Assembly: GCA_937924775.1 (NCBI GenBank)
Contig: CALDUT010000004.1
Location: forward strand, 124,001-188,000
Length of the DNA stretch: 64,000 bases
Direction of reading: 5' to 3'
Source of the DNA: an uncultured Gemmata sp.
Lineage (GTDB): Bacteria; Planctomycetota; Planctomycetia; Gemmatales; Gemmataceae
Within the stretch, counting starts at the first letter, position 1, and each line of letters begins with the position of its first letter. Below are positions 52,311-61,420 of this stretch, in pieces. Below the pieces are notes generated by a model. The model had not been told where the DNA came from, did no database searches, and saw only the letters and a list, made by a program, of their open reading frames with translations. Position numbers and translations under genes: made by a program.

Positions 52311-53258
52311 CTACTGCGGTTGTTTCTCGGGGTGGAGGTAGATGAAGCTTTTCCCCAAGCGCCCGCCGTAATTGCCCGCCGAAATCATCACCAAATCCGG
52401 GACATCGCGGGCAGCCGCAATGGCGGACTGGGTGGCATGGGCGATCGTGGGCAGATCGCAGCCGTTGATGACAATTTCTTGAACGCTTTCCACACCTTCA
52501 GGGAGCCGCGAGGCGACCCCGTCTTTCCCCCGAAGCGTTGGGCAGTATTCAGCATAGGTGCTGGCGATGCTGAACCGGTAGCGGCTGCCGGCTCTGCTGC
52601 CGCTGGCCACAACACCGCCAGGGAAGGGTAGGATGACCCCGGGAACGGCCTTGGCCGCGGCCGCGGCTTTCGTCGCGGCTTCCAGAGCTGCATCGGCGGT
52701 ACGGCCTAGGAACCACAAATTCCCCCCCATCAACCCATCCGCAAAGCCAATCCGCCGCTCACAGACAAATTCCCCGCTCAGAATAGGCACGACATAACAA
52801 CGCCGGCCAAATCGTTCCGCTTTGTATTGAAAACCATCGCCAAAATACGCCAGCTTGCGACCCAGCGGGAACCACTTCCCCCCCGGTCGGGGCGGTTGCT
52901 GGCTGGCATACCAACTACCGCTGGCGTCTAGGACGTTGAAAACTGCGGTGGTCGGGCAAGTCAGGACGTTTTGGGAGATGCGGACCAACACCGCGCGTTC
53001 GAGACGGGCCTCGCGGTCTTTGTGAAACCGCGGCACATGGAATTGCACGATCGCGCCGGGGCGGCCATCGGGCGTTTCCGTTGCGGGCACGTCGCGATCC
53101 CAGCCGGCTTCGCAGTCGCACAAGATGGTGCTACTGGCGTTGCCAGTACAAGCGGTAACCGCGTGGTGGAGCCAAACCCGGTCGCGGGCAGTGATCAGAA
53201 CGCTTGCATAGACGCTGCGAAACGCTTCCGCGTAGGTGTCGTCGATGATCGCTGGCAT
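52311..53258 (-). CDS. ftr: Formylmethanofuran--tetrahydromethanopterin formyltransferase
   Basis: 315-residue cytoplasmic enzyme (FhcD in bacteria). Start ATG 53258 with GAGG upstream. Diagnostic stretches of Ftr: N-terminal IDDTYAEAF, CDCEAGWDRD, TPDGRPGAIVQF, LTCPTTAVFNVLD, GRKLAYFGDGFQ, PGVILPFPGGVVASGSRAGS, and the C-terminal SAGNYGGRLGKSFIYLH. It moves a formyl group between methanofuran and tetrahydromethanopterin, part of H4MPT-linked C1 oxidation, otherwise typical of archaea, methylotrophs and some planctomycetes. The other genes of this complex (fhcA, B, C, mch, fae) are not in the window. Divergent from a SirB1-like gene. Confidence 0.92.
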   Translation of the reverse strand: MPAIIDDTYAEAFRSVYASVLITARDRVWLHHAVTACTGNASSTILCDCEAGWDRDVPATETPDGRPGAIVQFHVPRFHKDREARLERAVLVRISQNVLTCPTTAVFNVLDASGSWYASQQPPRPGGKWFPLGRKLAYFGDGFQYKAERFGRRCYVVPILSGEFVCERRIGFADGLMGGNLWFLGRTADAALEAATKAAAAAKAVPGVILPFPGGVVASGSRAGSRYRFSIASTYAEYCPTLRGKDGVASRLPEGVESVQEIVINGCDLPTIAHATQSAIAAARDVPDLVMISAGNYGGRLGKSFIYLHPEKQPQ

Positions 53259-53323
53259 AGTGGGGCCTCACGAGGATTCTTGGATGGTAAGTCAGCTAAT
53301 GAATGAGAGGCGGTGAAGCGATT

Positions 53324-53343
53324 GCCTAAAGATTAGGCTTTTT
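53324..53343 (+). terminator. Rho-independent terminator with no obvious gene upstream
   Basis: GCCTAA / TTAGGC stem (53324-53329, 53333-53338) with loop AGA, followed by TTTTT (53339-53343). Orientation is plus. No plus-strand protein gene lies within the preceding 1 kb, so it must end a small RNA, a leader, or read-through from the sensor kinase (antisense to ftr). Confidence 0.8.
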
Positions 53344-53512
53344 CGTGATGCCGCTGCACGCTAATGAGGCAGTCGATAGGAGGTCGGTAATTTCTCATAC
53401 CTTACTCAGAATACGAAAAAGTGCCGGAAAAACTCAACAAAAAACCACAACCGCCTCAGTGCGGCGCGAATTGGCACGGCAATCGCTACCATTTTGAGTG
53501 GCGAGAGCCTAA

Positions 53513-53563
53513 AACCACACGGTTGGCGGTCCGAGGGAGAGGCGGACGGTCAACCGTGTGGTT
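53513..53563. repeat. Long imperfect inverted repeat
   Basis: AACCACACGGTTG (53513-53525) pairs perfectly with CAACCGTGTGGTT (53551-53563), extended after a three-base mismatch by GTCCG / CGGAC around a 9-base loop, then a T-rich GTTTTAT. It lies 116 bases before the SirB1-like gene. It may be a terminator, a small RNA end, or a miniature element. Confidence 0.65.
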
Positions 53564-53678
53564 GTTTTATGGAAGCCCCCGCCTTTTCCCCTAACGGTTT
53601 GAGGCTTTCGTACGACGATTCAGTTCCGTACCTGATTCCCAGCGCCGCCAGCCACTTGGAGGTCACTATAATGCCTAT

Positions 53679-54500
53679 ATGAAGCTCCGGGAGGCACTGA
53701 CGTTACTGGCAGCGAATCCGCACGCCGAGATGGATTTGGCCCGCGTGGCGTTGCTTCTGGCCCGCGATGCCTACCCTCATCTGCAACCGCGACGTTATCT
53801 AGCCAAGATCGAGCGGCTCGCAGATGCCGTTCGGCCACGGCTCACCGGGTCACTGGCGGCCCGCACCGCGGCTTTGAGTGAATTTCTCTTCGAAGAGTGT
53901 GGCTTCACCGGCAATACGCACCATTATTATGATCCTCGAAACAGCTATTTGAACAAGGTTCTGGATCGGCAGGTTGGCTTACCGATCACGCTGTCGTTGG
54001 TGGCGATGGCCGTGGGCGAGCGTGCGGGTTTGAAGGTGGTTGGTGTCGGCTTGCCGGGCCATTTTATCGCCAAGGCCGTGGAGGGAGACGAAGCGATTTT
54101 GTTCGATCCTTTTCACGGGGGGCAATTTCTCGACGCCGACGCCTGTGAGGAACTGATTCGCACCATAACCGGCCAGCCCTTCGAGCTGACCCCTGAGGCG
54201 TTGGCTCCCGCGGCCCCTGGGGCCATCGTGGCCCGCATGCTCCACAACCTCAAAACCGCCTATGTGACCGCTCAGGCCTACATGCAGGCGGCTCGAGTCA
54301 CGCATCGGCTCACGCAGCTGCTCCCGCACGATCCGGCCCAACACCGCGATCTGGGCGTATTGTTGGTTCAAGCTGGTCGTTTTGGTCGCGCCATCAACCC
54401 CTTGCGGCGGTACCTCAGCGCGCGGCCCACCGCTGCCGACGCCAACGACGTCCAGAACTATCTCACCCGTGCACTGGTCGAAGTATCGCGGTGGAATTGA
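53679..54500 (+). CDS. SirB1-family transglutaminase-like protein with TPR-like tail
   Basis: 273 residues, cytoplasmic. The family core is GNTHHYYDPRNSYLNKVLDRQVGLPITLSLVAMAVGERAGL... (transglutaminase-like SirB1; the string GLPGHFIAK closes it). The C-terminal 90 residues have TPR-like helices (LGVLLVQAGRFGRAINPLRRYL). The family is widespread and of poorly defined function; the fold is non-enzymatic in many members. Start at 53679 is the only reasonable ATG. Confidence 0.85.
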   Translation: MKLREALTLLAANPHAEMDLARVALLLARDAYPHLQPRRYLAKIERLADAVRPRLTGSLAARTAALSEFLFEECGFTGNTHHYYDPRNSYLNKVLDRQVGLPITLSLVAMAVGERAGLKVVGVGLPGHFIAKAVEGDEAILFDPFHGGQFLDADACEELIRTITGQPFELTPEALAPAAPGAIVARMLHNLKTAYVTAQAYMQAARVTHRLTQLLPHDPAQHRDLGVLLVQAGRFGRAINPLRRYLSARPTAADANDVQNYLTRALVEVSRWN

Positions 54501-54602
54501 CACGCAGCGGGAACCTGACCTGCGCACCACGGTTCCTGCTCCGGGCATGGGGCCGTGAGGCGATCGACCCCGCAGCAGCGTTTGAATGTCGGCGGGCCCG
54601 TT

Positions 54603-55478
54603 CTATTCGATGATCTTACTGATAGGATATTCCACGATACCGCTGGCTCCCGCGGCCTTTAACTGCGGAATGATATGCCGCACGGTGTCTTCGTCGATGA
54701 TCGTGTTGACGGCGACCCATTCCGGATCAGCCAGGGGTGAAATCGTGGGGTTCTTCAACGCGGGCAGCTGACGGATCACGCGATCCAGATCGGTTCGCTT
54801 GACGTTCATCATCAAGCCCACTTTACTTTCCGCGGCCATGGCCCCTTTGAGCATCAGGATCAGGTCGTTCATTTTTTCGCGCTTCCACGGATCGTGGGCC
54901 GCTTGAGGGTTAGCGATGAAACGGGTGGTGCTGGTGAGCAAGTCGCAGACAATCCGGAGATTATTGGCTCGTAAGGAACTGCCGGTTTCTGTCACTTCCA
55001 CAATCGCATCGGCCAGTTTGGGCGGTTTCACCTCGGTGGCCCCCCAACTGAATTCGACTTGGGCGGTCACACCGTGGCTGGCCAGCCATTTGCGGGTGAT
55101 GTTGACGATTTCCGTTGCGATGCGCTTGCCTTGTAGGTCCTTGGGTTCGCGGATTGGGGAATCGTTGGGAACCGCCAGCACCCATCGTACGGGCCGCCGG
55201 CTGACTTTGCTAAAGACCAATTCCGCCAGCTCCACAACGTTCGCCTCACTTTCCACGATCCAATCGTAGCCGGTCAGGCCGCAATCGAGCGAACCATCGG
55301 CCACATAGCGGGCCATTTCCTGGGCCCGGATGAGGGTACAGTGCAACTCCGGGTCGTCGATCGACGGATAATAGCTGCGGTTCAAGTAGGTAATTTTGTA
55401 ACCGGCTTTGCGGAAGAGGTCCGCGGTGGCTTCTTGGAGTGAACCGGCGGGCAATCCCAGCTTCAGAATCTTGTTCAT
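54603..55478 (-). CDS. hisG: ATP phosphoribosyltransferase, long form
   Basis: 291 residues, histidine biosynthesis step 1 (ATP plus PRPP to phosphoribosyl-ATP). It begins [22 protein letters not shown]. Substrate-site blocks: [85 protein letters not shown]. It carries the C-terminal regulatory domain ([39 protein letters not shown]), so it is the long, histidine-inhibited form that does not need HisZ. The last residues end [11 protein letters not shown]. It stands apart from other his genes. Confidence 0.96.
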   Translation of the reverse strand: MNKILKLGLPAGSLQEATADLFRKAGYKITYLNRSYYPSIDDPELHCTLIRAQEMARYVADGSLDCGLTGYDWIVESEANVVELAELVFSKVSRRPVRWVLAVPNDSPIREPKDLQGKRIATEIVNITRKWLASHGVTAQVEFSWGATEVKPPKLADAIVEVTETGSSLRANNLRIVCDLLTSTTRFIANPQAAHDPWKREKMNDLILMLKGAMAAESKVGLMMNVKRTDLDRVIRQLPALKNPTISPLADPEWVAVNTIIDEDTVRHIIPQLKAAGASGIVEYPISKIIE

Positions 55479-55628
55479 TGTGGTTTATCACTCGCGTGTT
55501 CAGATAGTGTTGTTGAACAGGTTTTCGGGGAGAGCGTCCATTGTCCGTGGCGTGAAAAGCTCACAGCAAACGACCGCACCCAAGCCGGGGCTGGCTTGGG
55601 TCGGATCGCGGACGACTCGCCATGGGTT

Positions 55629-57377
55629 TTAGTAGGTATACTTCAGGCCGAAGTTCACACCGCCCAGCAGGAAGTGATCCTGCACGAAATTGACGCTGGG
55701 TCCCCGCGGAGCGTCGGCTGCCCCATAGTTTGGTGCGAAGGGAATCGCGGCACTGCTGACCAGCGGGTTGATGATATTCCCGGGGCGGATCACTTCGGGG
55801 ATGTAGATGATGCTCACACCGATATAGCCGGTCAGCCCTTTCGTCAAAGCGATCCCGACATCGAAACTGCCTTCGGGGATGTAGGAGAAGCGATCCTTCA
55901 CAAAGGTGCCGATGTTGCTCGGGTTGGCCAGGACCCCGCCGACCGCGGCACCGGCCCCCCCACCGACCCCCAGGTTGAAGCCCCCGAGAGTCCCAGCGCG
56001 AGTTCCCGAACGGCCGGTCGGATCGAAGAATGAGCTATAGCCGGTGATTTCGATACGTTCGTGCATGTTCCCGATGGCAATCTTGGCGGTGGTGCTGGTG
56101 GTCACCATGCCATAACGGGTTTCGCCGCGGAAGCCGAGTACGAAACCGTTGAACTTATTGGTAGCCCGGAACTGGTCGCGGATGATAACTGTCGCTGGCC
56201 CACCCACCGTGACACCGCCCATCGTCGTTTGGGCAGGAGCAATGATGGCTGGCAATTGGGTGATGATGCCGAAAGGTCCGGTTTGGAACACCGGTAGCGC
56301 TGTGCGGGCATCGAGTTCTGTCCGGCTGTGGACCCACAATTCTTCTTTCAGCTGCAAGTATTTGTAACCGGCCAGGAAGTCGAGCGACCAACTGAAACGC
56401 GTGTCCGGTTCCGAGCGGTACAGATTCCACAACGCCACCGGTTCGACACCCCAGGTTTGCGTATTCGTCCCGACTTCGACGCTCGCCGGCCCGAAATCGG
56501 GGTTGGAGAGAATGACCGTCGATTGCAAGTTATCGAGATCAATGAACGGGCGGGCAAACACCGGGATGCCTGAGGGCAACGCGTCGGTATCACCCCAACG
56601 CTGGATGTTTGCGGCCCGCTCCAGGATGAAGCCGGACATTTCAAAGCCGAAGCGGCGATCGGCATCGCCAAAGAAGCCGCTACGCAGCCGCAGACCGTTG
56701 ATCGCGTTGTAGCCTAGGTCGCGTTGGCCCACGAGAACGGTGGTGCTGGCGAGGCCGAGCAAGCCTGCATCACTGGGGGCGCTGGTGGTCAGCAAGGGGA
56801 AGTTGACATTCTGCCCGTTGACAAACCACAGGAGGTATTCGCCGTCGAACCAGAAGCACGGGGCGGCCCCGTAGTTCAATTCGTTTTTCTCCATCAGTTT
56901 GCGAATCAGTCCGCCGTGACCGATGCCGTAGCGGCCGTGGCCCCGTTTGTAGCCGGGGATACCGTCGAGGTCGAACGGCACATTCGGCATGGGTGGGGCC
57001 GGTTGGTAGGTTTGCGCCCCGTAAGGCCCAGGCATGGGGTACATAGGGGCGGGGGGCGGACCGAAGCCGCCGACCGGGCCTAGACCCAGCGGGTCGTCGG
57101 CCGGGCCGTAGTTGCCCGGGGGCATGATGACCGGCGGTGGTGGGAAGCCGGCATTACCCGGAATGGCCCGCGATGGCGTGCCGCCGAATCGTGGTGGGCC
57201 CCCCAACGGAGGCTGTGGTACGGTGGGAGCCTCCGCCGGTGCGGGCGACTTGGCTGCCGGGGCCGCTGGTGCTGTTGCTGGGGGCGTCGCTGCAATCGGC
57301 GAAACAGGCGGCTGCCCCCACGCCGCCCCAGCTCCGGCCGCCAAGGCCGCGATTGATCCGAGAAGTCCCTTTCGCAT
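55629..57377 (-). CDS. BBP7-type outer-membrane beta-barrel protein
   Basis: 582 residues. The start at 57377 is chosen because AGGAG lies upstream and MRKGLLGSIAALAAGAGAAWGQ is a signal peptide; the frame is open further upstream but with non-protein-like content. A Pro/Ala-rich linker (about 25-180) precedes a beta-barrel domain with features of planctomycete BBP7 proteins: FWFDGEYLLWFVNGQNVNFPLLTTS, GYNAINGLRLRSGFFGDADRRFGFEMSGF, EPVALWNLYRSEPDTRFSWSLDFLAGYKYLQLKEEL, with the last barrel strand GGVNFGLKYTY at the C-terminus. It should sit in the outer membrane as a porin or surface protein. Confidence 0.85.
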   Translation of the reverse strand: MRKGLLGSIAALAAGAGAAWGQPPVSPIAATPPATAPAAPAAKSPAPAEAPTVPQPPLGGPPRFGGTPSRAIPGNAGFPPPPVIMPPGNYGPADDPLGLGPVGGFGPPPAPMYPMPGPYGAQTYQPAPPMPNVPFDLDGIPGYKRGHGRYGIGHGGLIRKLMEKNELNYGAAPCFWFDGEYLLWFVNGQNVNFPLLTTSAPSDAGLLGLASTTVLVGQRDLGYNAINGLRLRSGFFGDADRRFGFEMSGFILERAANIQRWGDTDALPSGIPVFARPFIDLDNLQSTVILSNPDFGPASVEVGTNTQTWGVEPVALWNLYRSEPDTRFSWSLDFLAGYKYLQLKEELWVHSRTELDARTALPVFQTGPFGIITQLPAIIAPAQTTMGGVTVGGPATVIIRDQFRATNKFNGFVLGFRGETRYGMVTTSTTAKIAIGNMHERIEITGYSSFFDPTGRSGTRAGTLGGFNLGVGGGAGAAVGGVLANPSNIGTFVKDRFSYIPEGSFDVGIALTKGLTGYIGVSIIYIPEVIRPGNIINPLVSSAAIPFAPNYGAADAPRGPSVNFVQDHFLLGGVNFGLKYTY

Positions 57378-57710
57378 GGCACGCTCCTGCTCTGCCAGCC
57401 GTGACGGAAAAAACCGCGCCGACCGAGCGTTCCCCCCGATGATGGGTGCCGGATCGCTAAGTGCGGGCATCCCCCAATTCGATACTCCGCACTGATCCGG
57501 ACAACGCATGTCGTCCTGCTGCAGGGAACAATCGGCATAGTCCCCGTATGTGCTTGAATAAGATTGCGATTTACAACGAATTCGCGGGCACTTTGGGGTT
57601 TGGCAATTCTCGCGGCCCGATAAAATGCGAAAAATAGAGGAGTATGCCACTACGCGGCAACGCGCCGAAATGGCCGGCTCACAGCCCGATCGCCTCTTGA
57701 CACCGACTCC
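57378..57710. other. Divergent promoter region between BBP7 and the FAD/Fe-S gene
   Basis: 333 bases. A candidate promoter facing plus is TTGGCA (57600-57605), 15 bases, TAAAAT (57621-57626). No gene-like open frame or RNA gene seen. The minus-strand promoter for BBP7 was not recognised. Confidence 0.35.
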
Positions 57711-60700
57711 ATGGATTTCGCCGCCACGCGCCGGGACTCTTTGCTTCGCTATCTCCGCCGCCACATCCGCGGCGAAGTACGCTTCGATGCCACATCTTGC
57801 GCGATTTATTCCACCGATGCCAGCCATTACCAAATTCGCCCCCTGGGTGTAGTGATTCCCAAAACGGTGGACGATTTGACGGTCACCGTCCAAATCGCCG
57901 CCGATCTCAACATCCCCATTACTGCGCGCGGTGGGGGGACGAGCCTTTCGGGCCAGAGCATTGGCCCGGGCCTTGTTATCGACTGCTCCAAATATCTGAA
58001 CGCTGTGGGAGAGGTGGATGTCACCCAACGGCGTGTCCGGGTTCAACCGGGGGTTGTTCTCGATCATCTCAACCACGCACTCGCACCGCATGGGTTGATG
58101 TTCGGACCAGATGTGGCCACAGCCAATCGCGCCACCATCGGCGGGATGATCGGCAACAACTCCGCTGGGGCCCGGTCGGTGGTCTACCGCCAAACGGTTG
58201 ATCATGTTCGGTCGCTGTCGGTGGTTTTGGCCGATGGTACGCGAACCGAGTTTGGGCCGTTGACCGCGCGGGAGTACGAACGCAAATTGGAACTGCGTAA
58301 CCGCGAGGGGGAAGCCTACCGCACGGTCGCTGCGGTGGTCTGTCGCCATGCGGCCGAGATTCTTGCACGAACGCCGAAAATTCCGCGCAAAGTCAGCGGC
58401 TACAATCTCGCGGGAGTGATTCCCCCAGATATGCTGACTTCTCCCGACTGGAACCAGCCTTCCACCAACCACTCCGCCGCTGATCGCAACGGCGTCCAGC
58501 CGCAGTTCTCTCCCACAACTTCTCATTGGTACTCGTTGGTTCCTCTGTTGGTCGGTTCCGAGGGTACGCTGGCGGTCGTGGCGGAAGCCGAGTTGGCCCT
58601 GGTCCCCAGACCGAAGTACCGCGGGCTTTTGGTGCCACAATTCGCAACGCTCGCAGCGGCACTGGACACGCTGCAGATGTGTCTGGAAATGGGCCCCTCG
58701 GCGGTGGAGCTGATGGATCGGATGTTGATTGACCTGGCCAGACAGCAGCGGTCGCTCCACGAGACCATGGCAGCTATTTGCGGGCGACCGGAAGCGTTGC
58801 TGATGGTCGAATTCAGTTCGGATGATCCCGCCGATGTTTCTTACCGCGTCTATGAGTTGCAACGGCGGCTGGCCAAAGCCGTGGGGTTGATCGCCAGCGT
58901 GCCAGCGATCGACGCATCGTTGCGGGAGCCGTTGTGGGCGCTGCGGAGTGCTGCGGTCCCCTTGCTTTATGGGATGGCGGGCGATGCCAAACCGGTGACG
59001 TTCTGCGAAGATGCCGCCGTGGCACCCGAGCGGCTGCCGGAGTTTGCCGCGCGTTTCCGGGACATCTTCCACCGCCACGGCACCGATGGGGCGTTTTATG
59101 GGCATGCCAGTGTCGGCTGCTTGCACATTCGCCCGGTGCTGAACATTCACCAGCAGGCCGGGTTGGCGACCATGCGGAAGATCATGGAGGAAGTCACCGA
59201 TTTGGTGCTGGAATTTCATGGTAGCCTCAGTGGGGAACATGGGGACGGTTTGGTTCGCAGCGAATGGAATCGCAAGATGTTCGGGCCGGTGGTGTACGAC
59301 GCGTTCCGCCGCGTCAAATCCGCGTTCGATCCCAGCAATGTGCTGAATCCGGGCAAGATCGTGGACGCTCCAGCGATGGAGGAGAACCTCCGTGTTCCGC
59401 CCGAGCGGGTGCCCCAGGCCGACCCCCCGACAGTGTTCGATTACTCGAAACAAGGCGGCTTTTTCCGCAGTATCGAGTTGTGCAATGGGGCGGGTGTCTG
59501 CCGGAAAACCCACGGCGGAGCGATGTGCCCCAGTTATCGGGCCACACGCGACGAACGCGACACCACCCGTGCCCGGGCGAATGTCCTCCGATTAGCACTA
59601 ACCGGGCATTCACCAGTCGATCCAGCCCCGCATTGTGGCGGGGGTTCTTCTTACACTTCCGAACTCGCCAGTCGTTCATCGGCCAATACCTCCATCGCCC
59701 AACGTTGGATTCACGAGGTCATGGACCTCTGCTTGTCGTGCAAAGCTTGTAAGAGTGAGTGCCCCAGCAATGTGGATGTCGCCAAGCTGAAAGCGGAGTT
59801 TCTCCAGACCTACTATGCTCGGCGTATGCGCCCGCTGGGGCATCTGGTCGCCAAACACATCCACTGGCTCAGCCCCTGGGCAGCCCGATATGCGGGTCTG
59901 AACAATTGGCTGGCGCGGCGGGTGTGGGTCCGCGTGGTGCTGGAAGGGCTTTTGGGTATCGACCGGCGGCGCAGCCTGCCCCGCTGGCACCGCGACCATT
60001 TCCGCCGCTGGTTCTCCCTCCGGTCGCATCCAGACCTCGGGCGAAACCGGCCGCACGGTGGCGAGGTTCCACGACCGGAGGAAGCTTCGGTGGTCTGCGG
60101 TCGGGTGGTCCTACTCGACGATTGCTTCACCACGTTCCAAGAACCGCAGATCGGGCGTGCCGCGGTCACGCTCTTGGAACGAGCTGGTTTCACCGTCGAA
60201 CTGGCAGGAATTTGCTGCGGCCGGGCCATGCTCTCCAAAGGCTTCTTGACCGATGCCCGCCAACTGGCCCGCGCTGGCATCGCTCGACTCGAACCTTTCG
60301 CGGCCGACGGTGTGCCCATCCTGGGGCTGGAACCGAGCTGCCTGGTCGCCCTGATCGATGAATGGCCCGAACTCGTGCCTGGCCCGGCGGCCAAGCGGGT
60401 TGCCGCTGTCGCGGAATTGGCGGAGGCCTGGCTGGCACGGCAGGCGCAGGAGCAGCGGTTGTCACTTGCGGTTCCATCGCTTGCCGGACCGGTCGTCTTT
60501 CATCCTCATTGTCACCAAAAGACCCTATTGGGTACCCGCGGCACCGTTGAAGCGTTGAAGCTGGCGTGTGAGCGGGAAGTGACCGTCTTGGATACCGGTT
60601 GCTGTGGCATGGCCGGCATGTTTGGTTACGAAAAAGAGCATTATGATATCAGTGTGACCATTGCGAATTTGGAGCTGATCCCGGCGCTTCGTTCGCATGC

Positions 60701-60812
60701 CGCGGCCACGATTGTGGCCACTGGAACTTCGTGCCGGCACCAAATTCGCGATCTGACCAGGCGCACGCCGCGGCACCCGTTGGAAGTTCTCGCGGGCATA
60801 GAGCCTATGTAA
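57711..60812 (+). CDS. FAD-linked oxidase fused to a 4Fe-4S/CCG domain (D-lactate/glycolate dehydrogenase type)
   Basis: 1,033-residue fusion. Residues about 35-210: FAD_binding_4 (ARGGGTSLSGQS, NRATIGGMIGNNSAGARS). About 210-570: FAD-linked oxidase C-terminus (GRLEGEHGDG-like block in LSGEHGDGLVRSEWN). Then Fe-S ligands: a first set starting at C591 (LCNGAGVCRKTHGGAMCPSY) and CX2CX2CX3CP at C674, C677, C680, C684. Two CCG domains (GICCGRAM at about 835; DTGCCGMAG at about 960) bind a further cluster as in heterodisulfide-reductase-like and GlcF proteins. It should oxidise a 2-hydroxy acid in the cytoplasm or at the membrane. In most bacteria these are two genes (GlcD+GlcF); this is the fused form. 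Confidence 0.9.
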   Translation: MDFAATRRDSLLRYLRRHIRGEVRFDATSCAIYSTDASHYQIRPLGVVIPKTVDDLTVTVQIAADLNIPITARGGGTSLSGQSIGPGLVIDCSKYLNAVGEVDVTQRRVRVQPGVVLDHLNHALAPHGLMFGPDVATANRATIGGMIGNNSAGARSVVYRQTVDHVRSLSVVLADGTRTEFGPLTAREYERKLELRNREGEAYRTVAAVVCRHAAEILARTPKIPRKVSGYNLAGVIPPDMLTSPDWNQPSTNHSAADRNGVQPQFSPTTSHWYSLVPLLVGSEGTLAVVAEAELALVPRPKYRGLLVPQFATLAAALDTLQMCLEMGPSAVELMDRMLIDLARQQRSLHETMAAICGRPEALLMVEFSSDDPADVSYRVYELQRRLAKAVGLIASVPAIDASLREPLWALRSAAVPLLYGMAGDAKPVTFCEDAAVAPERLPEFAARFRDIFHRHGTDGAFYGHASVGCLHIRPVLNIHQQAGLATMRKIMEEVTDLVLEFHGSLSGEHGDGLVRSEWNRKMFGPVVYDAFRRVKSAFDPSNVLNPGKIVDAPAMEENLRVPPERVPQADPPTVFDYSKQGGFFRSIELCNGAGVCRKTHGGAMCPSYRATRDERDTTRARANVLRLALTGHSPVDPAPHCGGGSSYTSELASRSSANTSIAQRWIHEVMDLCLSCKACKSECPSNVDVAKLKAEFLQTYYARRMRPLGHLVAKHIHWLSPWAARYAGLNNWLARRVWVRVVLEGLLGIDRRRSLPRWHRDHFRRWFSLRSHPDLGRNRPHGGEVPRPEEASVVCGRVVLLDDCFTTFQEPQIGRAAVTLLERAGFTVELAGICCGRAMLSKGFLTDARQLARAGIARLEPFAADGVPILGLEPSCLVALIDEWPELVPGPAAKRVAAVAELAEAWLARQAQEQRLSLAVPSLAGPVVFHPHCHQKTLLGTRGTVEALKLACEREVTVLDTGCCGMAGMFGYEKEHYDISVTIANLELIPALRSHAAATIVATGTSCRHQIRDLTRRTPRHPLEVLAGIEPM

Positions 60813-60856
60813 CAACAGGGGCGTTTTCATCTGACTTTCCTCCGGTGAAACCGGTT

Positions 60857-61282
60857 ATGCTCGCAGTGACTGATACCATCACCATTCCTGACGATGAGTT
60901 GGAATGGACTTTCGCTCGCTCTGGAGGGCCGGGAGGGCAGAACGCCAACAACGTGGCGTCAAAGGCAATTCTGCGTCGGAAGGCTGCTACTTCGACTGTC
61001 GCTCTTCCGCCGGCGGTCTGGCAGCGCATGTGGTCGGCTTTCCCGCGACGATTCACCGCGGCCGGAGATATTGTCATTCCATCGCAGCGATTCTGCGACC
61101 AGGAGCCGAACAAGGAGGAATGTTTGCTCAAACTGGCGGAGATGGTGCAGCGCGCATTGATGGAACCGACGATCCGCAAAGCCACGAAACCCACCGCGAG
61201 GGCGAAAAAACGTCGCCTGGCGGAGAAAAAACACCTCAGCCGGAAAAAACGGGCTCGCCGGCTTGAAGGCCGGGACGAGTAG
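60857..61282 (+). CDS. Peptide chain release factor-like / ArfB-type peptidyl-tRNA hydrolase
   Basis: 141 residues, start at 60857 (MLAVTDTITI). It has the GGQ catalytic loop (G26-G27-Q28 in RSGGPGGQNANNVASK) and a long basic C-terminal tail (TKPTARAKKRRLAEKKHLSRKKRARR), the hallmarks of ArfB/YaeJ. It rescues stalled ribosomes by hydrolysing peptidyl-tRNA; the tail reads the empty mRNA channel. Downstream of the FAD/Fe-S gene by 44 bases. Confidence 0.92.
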   Translation: MLAVTDTITIPDDELEWTFARSGGPGGQNANNVASKAILRRKAATSTVALPPAVWQRMWSAFPRRFTAAGDIVIPSQRFCDQEPNKEECLLKLAEMVQRALMEPTIRKATKPTARAKKRRLAEKKHLSRKKRARRLEGRDE

Positions 61283-61420
61283 TGGTCGGCGGTTAGCCAC
61301 CCTGGGGCAACTTATGTCCACTAAGATTATGCGCAATCGTTTCTTTCTTGTCAAATTGGCAATGGCGTAAAATTTGCACGGCTCAGCGCTGGTCACTTTT
61401 TCACTCAGGAGATTCTTGTC

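Larger units (their letters stand above)
53259..53678. other. Divergent spacer between ftr and the SirB1-like gene, with two hairpins
   Basis: 420 bases without a supportable protein gene. It holds a perfect terminator (53324-53343) and a long inverted repeat (53513-53563); these structures are described separately. No protein gene on the plus strand precedes the terminator, unless transcription from the kinase at 49333 reads this far. Confidence 0.5.

Noticed and set aside
57378-59513. A long minus-strand frame continuing upstream of the BBP7 start
   Set aside because: The upstream part is the complement of the FAD/Fe-S gene and has no protein-like pattern; the ribosome site and signal peptide at 57377 define the start.
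61348-61373. TTGTCA and TAAAAT as a promoter for the second terpene-cyclase-fold gene
   Set aside because: Spacing is 14 bases, too short for a normal sigma70 promoter; kept only as a weak possibility.
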